A DNA stretch of 5,334 nucleotides from Candidatus Gastranaerophilales bacterium (GTDB lineage Bacteria > Cyanobacteriota > Vampirovibrionia > Gastranaerophilales > Gastranaerophilaceae), in contig JAJQFK010000290.1 of the NCBI GenBank assembly GCA_021201175.1, positions 1 through 5,334 of the forward strand, written 5' to 3'. The translations under genes were made by a program, and so were the position numbers. Below are positions 1 to 5,202 of this stretch, piece after piece. Under the pieces are notes generated by a model that made no database searches, was not told the origin of the DNA, and saw only the letters and a program-made list of their open reading frames with translations. Numbering within the stretch: the stretch's first letter is position 1; the number at the start of each line of letters is the position of its first letter.

Positions 1-69
1 GTTTTACGATTATTATGTAAATATTTATTAAGTTTATATTTAAAATAAGAAAATTTTAAACACATTTAC

Positions 70-98
70 TTTACAAATCTGAAAAAAAATTGTATAAT
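70..98 (+). promoter_or_regulatory. Strong sigma70-type promoter of a putative small RNA
   Basis: A -35 box TTTACA (70-75) and a perfect -10 box TATAAT (93-98) are separated by the ideal 17 bases, with an A-tract in the spacer. Transcription would start near base 105. The whole 29-base element matches the S1 operon promoter at 1603-1631 at 26 positions, spacer included. No gene follows on this strand before a terminator about 70 bases downstream, so the product should be a short RNA. Confidence 0.65.
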
Positions 99-104
99 CG
101 ATAT

Positions 105-174
105 GTTATTAATGTTTCGGCTAGTGTAAATATTGCAAGTTCTTAAATCTTACTTTAAACTTGCATTTTTTTTT
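105..174 (+). ncRNA. Putative stand-alone small RNA, about 70 nt
   Basis: This is defined only by its ends: the promoter at 70-98 and the intrinsic terminator at 134-174. The 5' half (about 105-133) is unstructured as far as can be seen by eye, and the 3' half is the terminator hairpin with a nine-U tail. Two tiny frames exist: an 8-codon frame from the ATG at 103, which lies at or before the predicted start site, and a 5-codon frame from 112. Neither has a ribosome binding site, so a leader peptide is unlikely. I recognise no known RNA family. It could be a trans-acting sRNA, or the truncated leader of a gene lost to the repeats that follow at 184. The transcript converges on the 3' end of the minus-strand dehydrogenase but would stop about 270 bases before it. 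Confidence 0.4.
134..174 (+). terminator. Rho-independent terminator of the putative sRNA
   Basis: TGCAAGT (134-140) pairs with ACTTGCA (159-165). After a two-base bulge, TTAAA (143-147) pairs with TTTAA (154-158), leaving a six-base loop. A run of nine T (166-174) follows immediately. The T-run is on the plus strand only, so the terminator works rightward. Confidence 0.65.
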
Positions 175-183
175 GCTATTGGC

Positions 184-272
184 ATAATCCGGTGTTGAGC
201 GCATTTTTCGATGACGAGGAACAAATTCCGGACATTGAATTCGTCTTTACGAGCGTTAGCGAAGCAATCTAG
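184..272 (+). repeat. Degenerate copy of the dehydrogenase leader cassette (copy A)
   Basis: Bases 184-216 match the minus strand from 1505 down to 1473 at 27 of 33 positions, starting with the shared block ATAATCCGGTGT. Similarity resumes weakly over the ribosome-binding region: AGGA-ACAAAT here, AGGAGAACAAATG in the gene copy. From the GTG at 192 a 26-codon frame runs to TAG (270-272), beginning VLSAFFDDEEQIPDIEF; the extended N-terminus of the dehydrogenase frame reads VSSEIFSDVMQGEQMRTIIF. There is no Shine-Dalgarno for this frame and its end lies in the REP-like left arm. I read it as a relic or repeat unit rather than a gene. Confidence 0.5.
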
Positions 273-324
273 TTTTAAAGATGATAGAGATTGCCACGAA
301 AATCAAAGATTTTCTCGCAATGAA
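240..324. repeat. REP/BIME-like dyad repeat
   Basis: The left arm 240-270 ends in GAAGCAATCT and the right arm 288-324 starts AGATTGCCACG, with perfect GCAATCT/AGATTGC dyads at 264-270 and 288-294. Each arm, read from the outside in, resembles the widespread bacterial dyad 'ATTGCGAG...GTGGCAATCT', recalled from memory and not searched. The right arm has its own hairpin, GAAAATC (298-304), AAA, GATTTTC (308-314). It sits downstream of the minus-strand dehydrogenase, where it could protect the mRNA 3' end or help termination. No transposase is visible, so any mobility would be in trans. Confidence 0.6.
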
Positions 325-342
325 GCAAATGTGCCGTCAGGA

Positions 343-357
343 GCAAATCAGGTTTGC
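343..357. repeat. Small hairpin GCAAA/TTTGC
   Basis: GCAAA (343-347) and TTTGC (353-357) flank a five-base spacer. No T-tract follows on either strand, so it is not a normal terminator. It may be part of the repeat block that begins at 184. Confidence 0.3.
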
Positions 358-408
358 CACGTTTTACAGTAGTTTAACTTTTGAATATAAAACGTTAACT
401 CAAATTAC

Positions 409-432
409 TTAAAAACTCGCAAAGGCGGTTGC
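409..432 (-). terminator. Weak candidate terminator of the dehydrogenase gene
   Basis: Read on the minus strand just after the stop codon, GCAA, a six-base loop and TTGC (432 down to 419) are followed three bases later by five T (415-411). The stem is only four base pairs, so termination may instead rely on the larger REP-like structure further on. Confidence 0.25.
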
Positions 433-444
433 ATGTCTAAAATT

Positions 445-1455
445 TTACCTGGTTGTAACATCATTTTCAATATTTTGTCCAAGTTCAAATTCATTTAAGT
501 TTTTTATTGTCAAATGAAGTATTCTGTTCACTGCTTCTTGTGTATCATAAGCAATATGCGGAGTAACTATTACATTAGGCAGATTAAGCAATTTATTATT
601 TATAAGAGAGGTTCTTAAATTTTTTAGATTCAAATTTTCCCCCGGACGTTTTTTGGATATTGTTTCTTCAAATTCAAGTACATCAAGTGCAGCTCCTTTT
701 ATTTTTTCATCTAACAGGGCTTCATACAGTGCTTCTGTTTCTATTAATTCCCCGCGCGCAGTATTTATAATTATCGCATTTTCTTTCATTAACTCTATTT
801 TTTCTTTGTTAATAAGATGATAAGACTTTGTATTTAGCGGCGCATGCAAAGTTATAATATCGGATAATTTGCATAAAGTATCTAAATCAACATATTTAAC
901 ATTGAATTTTTCTTCTAATTGAGAATCCGGATTAGTATCACAGCAAATAACATTCATTGAAAATCCTTTTGCAATTTTAACCGATTTTTCCCCGATTGAA
1001 CCTGTTCCGATTATGCCTATCGTTTTATTATATAACTCCATGCCAAATGTTTCAGGGTATAAATCGCCGATTTTCAATTCATTTACTCCGTAACAAATAC
1101 GTCTGACAAGATTAAGCAATATGCCGAAGGAAAATTCCGCTACTGTATAATCACCGTAATGAGGAGTATTAGCAGCTATTATATTGTGCTCCTTGCAATA
1201 GTCAGTATCAATATGACTATAACCCACAGAGCGGGTCAGTATTAATTTTAAGTTTTTAAATTTGCTTAAAGTTTCTTTTGTAAGCCTTGAAGCAGTAAAT
1301 ACGGATATTATTTCCGCATTTTCTTCCATGTAGTTTAAATTCGTTTCCGGAGTTAATTCTTTTTCTGTAAAAGCTATATTATAATTTTCAAATAACTCTT
1401 TCTCAAAAAAATCACGTTCATATTGTTTTATATCGTAAAAAATAATTGTTCGCAT
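445..1455 (-). CDS. D-2-hydroxyacid dehydrogenase, D-lactate dehydrogenase type
   Basis: A cytosolic NAD-dependent dehydrogenase that should interconvert a 2-keto acid and its D-2-hydroxy acid; pyruvate/D-lactate is most likely by resemblance, but the substrate is not proven. The protein has 336 residues, normal for the family. The Rossmann motif GTGSIG is at 150-155, after KTIGIIG. The catalytic Arg (R234 in NTARGELI), Glu (E263 in DVLEFEE) and His (H300 in VTPHIAYDT) are all present, in the order and spacing of D-lactate dehydrogenases. A stretch rich in K, N and L between E263 and H300 replaces the usual substrate loop region. I chose the ATG at 1455 because AAGGAG lies seven bases upstream. 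The frame stays open to a GTG at 1497, but those 14 codons come from the leader repeat, have no Shine-Dalgarno and lie at the predicted transcription start. The gene is transcribed alone, divergently from the S1 operon. D-lactate formation would fit fermentative life. Confidence 0.9.
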   Translation of the reverse strand: MRTIIFYDIKQYERDFFEKELFENYNIAFTEKELTPETNLNYMEENAEIISVFTASRLTKETLSKFKNLKLILTRSVGYSHIDTDYCKEHNIIAANTPHYGDYTVAEFSFGILLNLVRRICYGVNELKIGDLYPETFGMELYNKTIGIIGTGSIGEKSVKIAKGFSMNVICCDTNPDSQLEEKFNVKYVDLDTLCKLSDIITLHAPLNTKSYHLINKEKIELMKENAIIINTARGELIETEALYEALLDEKIKGAALDVLEFEETISKKRPGENLNLKNLRTSLINNKLLNLPNVIVTPHIAYDTQEAVNRILHLTIKNLNEFELGQNIENDVTTR

Positions 1456-1463
1456 TTGTTCTC
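1456..1463 (-). promoter_or_regulatory. Shine-Dalgarno that decides the dehydrogenase start
   Basis: On the minus strand AAGGAG is followed by AACAA and then ATG at 1455. This is the best ribosome binding site in the window and argues for the inner ATG over the GTG 42 bases upstream. Confidence 0.7.
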
Positions 1464-1472
1464 CTTGCATAA

Positions 1473-1505
1473 CGTCCGAGAAAATTTCGCTCGACACCGG
1501 ATTAT
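1473..1505 (-). repeat. Leader cassette copy B, at the dehydrogenase 5' end
   Basis: This is the inverted partner of 184-216, with 27 of 33 positions identical. It spans the start of the mRNA leader and has an internal CGAG...CTCG dyad around an AAATTT core. It joins a possible -10 box to the ribosome binding site of the gene. The two copies lie in opposite orientation on either side of the dehydrogenase. Confidence 0.55.
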
Positions 1506-1506
1506 A
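1501..1506 (-). promoter_or_regulatory. Possible -10 box of the dehydrogenase gene
   Basis: A perfect TATAAT is read on the minus strand, 45 bases upstream of the ATG at 1455. Transcription would begin near 1494, giving a leader of about 39 nt. No good -35 hexamer is seen at 16-18 bases, so the promoter may need an activator or may lie elsewhere. Confidence 0.35.
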
Positions 1507-1509
1507 TAT

Positions 1510-1527
1510 TTATTTATCAATAAATAA
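1510..1527. promoter_or_regulatory. 18-bp palindrome, possible operator
   Basis: TTATTTAT (1510-1517), CA, ATAAATAA (1520-1527) form perfect eight-base arms. The palindrome lies where the -35/-10 spacer of the minus-strand dehydrogenase promoter would be, a position typical of repressor sites. The arms are pure A/T, so chance is a real alternative in such DNA, and no regulator gene is in the window. Confidence 0.35.
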
Positions 1528-1602
1528 TAGATTTTTTATCGGTCAGAAAGGCAGTATAGATTGAATAAATATGAAAAAATTCCCGTATAAAAACTATAAA
1601 GG

Positions 1603-1631
1603 TTTACAAATCGGTAAAAAAACTGTATAAT
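1603..1631 (+). promoter_or_regulatory. Promoter of the S1-miaA operon
   Basis: TTTACA (1603-1608) and TATAAT (1626-1631) have a 17-base spacer containing an A-tract. Transcription should start near 1638, giving a leader of about 37 nt. The element is almost a copy of the promoter at 70-98. It is the only strong promoter seen for the four-gene unit. Confidence 0.75.
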
Positions 1632-1674
1632 ATTGGAAAATATATATTATCAGCAGTTTACGAGGTAAAAGAGA

Positions 1675-2736
1675 ATGACAGAACAAAAATATACAGATGC
1701 TGAATTTGAAGCACTGCTTGGCAATTATGATTACAGCTTTCAAAAAGGAGATTTAGTAAAAGGTATAGTTTGTTCGTATGACTCTGCCGGAGTAATTGTA
1801 GATATAGGCGCTAAAACCGCAGCTTACGTTCCTATTAAAGAAGCTGTTATAGATAGAGCCGTACCGGTTGAAGAAACTTTAAAGAAAAATCAGGAATATG
1901 AATTTCTTATTATAAAGGAAGAAGATGAGGATGGAAGATTTTTACTTTCGTTTAAAAAAGTCGCTCTGGCATATAATTGGAGAGAACTTGAACAATTAAA
2001 AGCAGAAGATGCCACTGTGGAAGGTGTTGTTGTTTCTTCCGTTCGCGGCGGGGTGCTTGTTGAAGTAAAAGGAATCAGAGGTTTTGTTCCTTCAAGTCAT
2101 TTAAAATTAAAACCATCCGAAACAGCTAATGTCGGCGATAAACTTGAATTGAAAATTCTTACAATGGATATCCAACAGGGTAATTTTATACTTTCAAACA
2201 GAAAAGTTTTTGGTGAAGATAAGGAAGAAATAAGAAAAAATATTTTTGACTCCATTGAAATAGGACAGGTTGTTAAAGGCGAAATAGTAAGAATTACCGA
2301 TTTTGGTGCATTTGTAGATATCGGCGGAATCGATGCTCTGCTTCCGTTATCGCAAATTTCCTGGAGATGGGTTGATCATCCTTCTGATATTTTGAAATCA
2401 GGTGATATTATTAATGCTGAGGTTATTGTTGTTGACCACGATAAACAGCGTATAAGTTTAAGTCTTAAAAATCTTGAAAAAGACCCGTGGCTTGAAGCAA
2501 AAGACAAAATTAAAGACGGTGATAAAATTGAAGGAATTATTACCAGAATCAAACATTTCGGGGCATTTGTGGAAGTATTCCCCGGAGTTGAAGCTTTATT
2601 GCCTAATAATGAACTTATTGAGTATCAAAATCAAAAAAATGTTATTTTTAAAGTCGGAGATAAAATAAATACTACTATTTTGAAATTTAATCCCGACGAC
2701 AGAAGAATTAGTTTAAGTATTAAAAATGAAGAATAA
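1675..2736 (+). CDS. rpsA: 30S ribosomal protein S1, four S1 domains
   Basis: An RNA-binding protein of the small ribosomal subunit that helps capture and unfold mRNA for initiation. The 353 residues hold four S1 (OB-fold) domains at about 24-95, 111-178, 194-267 and 280-350. Domain 3 is the most canonical (ITDFGAFVDIG, then LLPLSQIS, then RISLSLK), and domain 4 repeats the pattern (HFGAFVEVFPGVEALLP...RRISLSIK). The N-terminus resembles cyanobacterial S1, which from memory usually has three such domains; E. coli S1 has six. The start is supported by GAGG at 1662-1665, nine bases before the ATG. It is the first gene of the operon and its 3' end overlaps the next gene by 11 bases. A four-domain S1-like accessory protein of the YpfD type is the alternative, but the cyanobacterial-like first two domains favour true S1. 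Confidence 0.9.
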   Translation: MTEQKYTDAEFEALLGNYDYSFQKGDLVKGIVCSYDSAGVIVDIGAKTAAYVPIKEAVIDRAVPVEETLKKNQEYEFLIIKEEDEDGRFLLSFKKVALAYNWRELEQLKAEDATVEGVVVSSVRGGVLVEVKGIRGFVPSSHLKLKPSETANVGDKLELKILTMDIQQGNFILSNRKVFGEDKEEIRKNIFDSIEIGQVVKGEIVRITDFGAFVDIGGIDALLPLSQISWRWVDHPSDILKSGDIINAEVIVVDHDKQRISLSLKNLEKDPWLEAKDKIKDGDKIEGIITRIKHFGAFVEVFPGVEALLPNNELIEYQNQKNVIFKVGDKINTTILKFNPDDRRISLSIKNEE

Positions 2737-3259
2737 TGTTAAAAAGATTATAATTTTTTCCGGAAAGCAGTTTTCCGGAAAAGATACCGCTGCTAAATTC
2801 TTTCTTGAAAAAATGCCCGACTTTAAACGCATGGGTATTGCTGATTCTATTAAAAATGAATATTCAACAATAACCGGATTAAGTATAGATGAAATTGAAA
2901 AAAACAAATCACGTTACCGGAAGGATTTAATTGAACTCGGAAATAAAGGACGGGCAATAAGTCCGGATTATTGGCTTAATACATTATTAGAGTTCCGGGG
3001 GAATATCGCAGTTACTGATGTAAGAATGAAACATGAACTTGATGTGTTCAAAAAACATGGCGCTTTTACTGTTCGTGTTAATGCTTCCGAACAACAAAGG
3101 GAAAAAAGAGGAATATTAACCGCAGTTAATGATGAAACAGAAACACAACTCGACTCTGTTAATGACTGGGATTATATTATAAACAATGAAGGCAGTCTTA
3201 AAGAATTAGAAATACAAATCGAAAATCTAATTAAAAATTTTAATAAATATATGTTATAA
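2726..3259 (+). CDS. P-loop kinase resembling phosphomevalonate / dNMP kinase
   Basis: A small cytosolic P-loop NTPase of 177 residues, probably a nucleotide- or phosphate-metabolite kinase. The Walker A motif is at 13-20 (GKQFSGKD) within FSGKQFSGKD. Other landmarks are YRKDLIELGN (64-73), a strand plus TDVR (94-100), a lid-like REKRG (125-129), LDSVNDWDYIINN (142-154) and a C-terminal helix ELEIQIENLIKNF. Their order and wording match remembered animal-type phosphomevalonate kinase (FSGKRKSGKD, RKDMIRWGEEKR, SDTRR, QQRG, LDNF..FDWVIENHG). Phage-type deoxynucleotide monophosphate kinases share this fold and several motifs, so the substrate is open. It starts inside the S1 gene with no Shine-Dalgarno, so it is likely coupled to S1 translation. 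Two genes downstream, MiaA uses DMAPP, an isoprenoid product. Confidence 0.75.
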   Translation: MKNNVKKIIIFSGKQFSGKDTAAKFFLEKMPDFKRMGIADSIKNEYSTITGLSIDEIEKNKSRYRKDLIELGNKGRAISPDYWLNTLLEFRGNIAVTDVRMKHELDVFKKHGAFTVRVNASEQQREKRGILTAVNDETETQLDSVNDWDYIINNEGSLKELEIQIENLIKNFNKYML

Positions 3260-3260
3260 T
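3252..3260 (+). promoter_or_regulatory. Possible internal extended -10 element
   Basis: TGTTATAAT is a perfect extended -10 (TGnTATAAT) that spans the stop codon of the kinase gene. A start seven bases downstream falls on base 3267, the A of the next gene's ATG, which would give a leaderless mRNA. There is no -35 match, and the DNA is AT-rich. Confidence 0.25.
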
Positions 3261-3266
3261 CATTAA

Positions 3267-4121
3267 ATGAAATATATATTTAAAAAATCTTCCAATATAT
3301 TAAAAAATAATCTTATTTTCATACAGCCATTGCTTCTGTTTTTGTTAATTTGTATTACTGCTGCTTCTTATATATTAGCTCCCGCGGGAATTATCATCCA
3401 AAAGATAATACTGGCTTTTATTATATTGTTAATGCTTATTATCTTTAGTGCAGGCTGGTTCCATATTAACAAAGAAGGAGTTATTAATTATGATGAAAAC
3501 GATTCTTTTGAAGTAAAAAGTCAAAAAGCTATTAAGAATTTTAAAACTTTTTTTGAAGGAGTCGGAGCAAATTTTATAAAAACATTTTTAGGTTATATAT
3601 TTATTTTCGCTCTTTATGCAATTACTTTTTATTTTATGTTAAAAGGGTTTAAGTCAGTATTCGGAATCCCTCAAATAATCCAAAGAATTCCGGAACTCGC
3701 GCATGCCGGTACAAATATTGATATAATTAATTTCTTAAATGATTTTTCAGAGTATGATAAAGCGATTTTTTCAATCTATATTATGTGTACAAATATTTTA
3801 TTCTTTATCTTATGCTTTATAAGTACAGTATATTTTGCGGCTATGTTTTTAAGCGGAACAAATGTGATAGAATCAATGGGGAAAACCATTGTATTTATTA
3901 TTAAAAATATATGGAACTGCATGTTTATAATTCTGGCTTTATTGGTTCTTTATATTTTACTGAATATTTTTAGTGCAGCTTTAGGGGTAAATTCATTTTC
4001 ATTTGTAATATTAATAATTTTATTCACAATCTATTTAAATTACGGCATAATTTTGATATTCTGTTTTTATAATGACAAAACAAAAATTAATAGCGATAAC
4101 AGGTCCGAGTTCATCGGGTAA
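3267..4121 (+). CDS. Six-helix membrane protein of unknown function
   Basis: I do not recognise the family. The 284 residues contain about six hydrophobic segments, at roughly 16-39, 42-64, 103-127, 166-193, 214-239 and 243-267, so this is an integral membrane protein. A short basic N-terminus (MKYIFKKSS) precedes helix 1 and could face the cytoplasm. A polar charged stretch (65-102) separates helices 2 and 3, and a second one (about 128-165) separates helices 3 and 4. No signal-peptidase site, catalytic motif or transporter signature is seen. It begins seven bases after the kinase stop with no Shine-Dalgarno. Its last 16 codons overlap the start of miaA, so the polar tail NDKTKINSDNRSEFIG is read from the DNA that encodes the MiaA P-loop in another frame. 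Its place between a kinase and MiaA gives no clear role. Confidence 0.8.
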   Translation: MKYIFKKSSNILKNNLIFIQPLLLFLLICITAASYILAPAGIIIQKIILAFIILLMLIIFSAGWFHINKEGVINYDENDSFEVKSQKAIKNFKTFFEGVGANFIKTFLGYIFIFALYAITFYFMLKGFKSVFGIPQIIQRIPELAHAGTNIDIINFLNDFSEYDKAIFSIYIMCTNILFFILCFISTVYFAAMFLSGTNVIESMGKTIVFIIKNIWNCMFIILALLVLYILLNIFSAALGVNSFSFVILIILFTIYLNYGIILIFCFYNDKTKINSDNRSEFIG

Positions 4122-4980
4122 AACAAAGCTGGCAATAGAAACCGCAAAAGTTTTAAACGGTGAAATTATATCTGTTGATTCAAGACAAATATATAAAGAA
4201 CTTAATATAGGAAGTGCAAAGCCTTCAATGCGTGAGCGTGAAGGTATTGTTCACCATCTTATAGATATAACAGATATAACACAAGATTTTACCGCCGCAG
4301 ATTATTGTGATATAGCACAAAAAACCGTTAACGAAATATTATCCCGCGGAAAAACCGTAATACTTGCGGGCGGAACCGGACTATATTTCAGAATATTACT
4401 TCAAGATTTTGATTTGCCCAGAGTTGCGCCGGATAATGAACTAAGAAATAAACTTAATGAAAAATCCTCCCAAGAATTGTATTCTATGTTAACGGAATTA
4501 GATTGCGAAATCGCAAAAAAAATTCATTATAATAATAAAGTCAAAATAATACGCGCGCTTGAAGTATGTATTAAACTGGGTATTCCTATGAGTGCCGCAC
4601 AAAAGAAAAAAGAAACACCCTATGAAGTTAAGTGGTTCGGACTTGATTCAAACTCCAGAGAATTTTTGTATTCAAGAATTAACGAACGTACTGACCTAAT
4701 GATAAAAAACGGGCTTATAGATGAAGCGGAATCACTTTTCAATAAATACGGACAAAATAAAATTTTGATGAGTACAATCGGTTATCAGGAATTTTTCCCT
4801 TATTTTATGAATCAACAACCCCTTGATGAAGCTGTAGAAAATCTAAAACAAAATACGAGAAGATACGCTAAACGCCAGATAAGCTGGTTTAAGCAGAACA
4901 AGGAAATTCTCCGGCTGGATATAGAAAACTTATCTGTAAACCAAATGTTGAACACCATTATAAATTCTTGGAGTGAATAA
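4072..4980 (+). CDS. miaA: tRNA dimethylallyltransferase MiaA
   Basis: MiaA transfers the dimethylallyl group of DMAPP to N6 of adenosine 37 in tRNAs that read codons starting with U, the first step towards ms2i6A. The 302 residues are the usual length. The family motifs appear in order: the P-loop GPSSSGKT (11-18), DSRQIY with the catalytic Asp (36-41), the NIGSAKP block (45-51), HHLID (61-65), AGGTGLYF (99-106), NNKVKIIRALEV (154-165), STIGYQE (234-240) and NTRRYAKRQISWF (261-273). The gene is complete. The ATG lies inside the end of the membrane protein gene with a 50-base overlap and no Shine-Dalgarno, so its translation probably depends on the upstream gene. It is the last gene of the operon, with a candidate terminator just beyond the stop. 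Confidence 0.96.
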   Translation: MTKQKLIAITGPSSSGKTKLAIETAKVLNGEIISVDSRQIYKELNIGSAKPSMREREGIVHHLIDITDITQDFTAADYCDIAQKTVNEILSRGKTVILAGGTGLYFRILLQDFDLPRVAPDNELRNKLNEKSSQELYSMLTELDCEIAKKIHYNNKVKIIRALEVCIKLGIPMSAAQKKKETPYEVKWFGLDSNSREFLYSRINERTDLMIKNGLIDEAESLFNKYGQNKILMSTIGYQEFFPYFMNQQPLDEAVENLKQNTRRYAKRQISWFKQNKEILRLDIENLSVNQMLNTIINSWSE

Positions 4981-4999
4981 GCTGAATTCTGAATTAAAC

Positions 5000-5056
5000 T
5001 GCAACACATTGAAATATTTTATCGTAAACTTGATTAGTTGTTGTGTGCAATTTTTT
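5000..5056 (+). terminator. Candidate terminator of the S1-miaA operon
   Basis: TGCA (5000-5003) plus CACA (5005-5008), with one bulged A, can pair with TGTG (5042-5045) and TGCA (5046-5049). A run of six T (5051-5056) follows. The loop is long, 33 bases, so the stem may be marginal. A competing small hairpin TGCAA-TTTT-TTGCA lies over the T-run. Confidence 0.4.
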
Positions 5057-5111
5057 GCATGAATGAATGTTAAAACACCTGTAAAAAAGAATAAGTTTGA
5101 ACAAAAGCGGA

Positions 5112-5141
5112 AATCTTTAGTATATGACATATTTAAAGATT
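5112..5141. repeat. 30-base imperfect palindrome
   Basis: AATCTTTA (5112-5119) pairs with TAAAGATT (5134-5141), and the inner ATATG (5122-5126) pairs with CATAT (5128-5132) around one central base. Only a small internal loop interrupts the thirteen base pairs. A T-rich but mixed stretch follows, so it could be a factor-dependent terminator, an operator or an RNA stability hairpin. No gene adjoins it on either side. Confidence 0.45.
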
Positions 5142-5172
5142 ATTTAAATTTAAATTTTGTCCTCCGGACGGG

Positions 5173-5193
5173 GAAACTTTTTAAAAAAGTTTC
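5173..5193. repeat. Perfect inverted repeat GAAACTTTTT / AAAAAGTTTC
   Basis: Ten-base arms (5173-5182 and 5184-5193) flank a single A. The sequence is nearly symmetric, and one strand gives an A-rich and the other a T-rich side, so it may act in both directions. It lies ten bases before the nested terminal repeat and may belong to the same intergenic element. Confidence 0.5.
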
Positions 5194-5202
5194 ACAAAAC
5201 TT

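Noticed and set aside
1..48. Short plus-strand open stretch ending in TAA at 46-48, possibly the tail of an upstream gene.
   Set aside because: It has only 15 codons of AT-rich, low-complexity sequence with no recognisable motif; a gene end cannot be told from chance here.
184..357. CRISPR-like repeats in the left intergenic region.
   Set aside because: The repeated units are inverted dyads of differing sequence, not regularly spaced direct repeats, and no cas gene is present.
1632..1674. S1 leader as a riboswitch or long autoregulatory leader.
   Set aside because: Only about 37 nt separate the predicted start site from the ATG and no stable hairpin is visible.
2474..2668. 64-codon frame inside the S1 gene.
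   Set aside because: It lies wholly within a well-supported S1 domain region in another frame, and is rich in K, I and L as expected of a shifted AT-rich frame.
2713..2907. 64-codon minus-strand frame over the start of the kinase gene.
   Set aside because: It is antisense to the conserved P-loop region, with no Shine-Dalgarno or promoter.
4068..4073. TATAAT overlapping the miaA start codon.
   Set aside because: Transcription from it would start after the ATG, and no -35 is present; it is likely chance in AT-rich DNA.
4812..5130. Two minus-strand frames of about 65 codons over the end of miaA and the sequence after it.
   Set aside because: They mutually overlap, are largely antisense to conserved MiaA sequence or run through the candidate terminator, and have no ribosome binding site.
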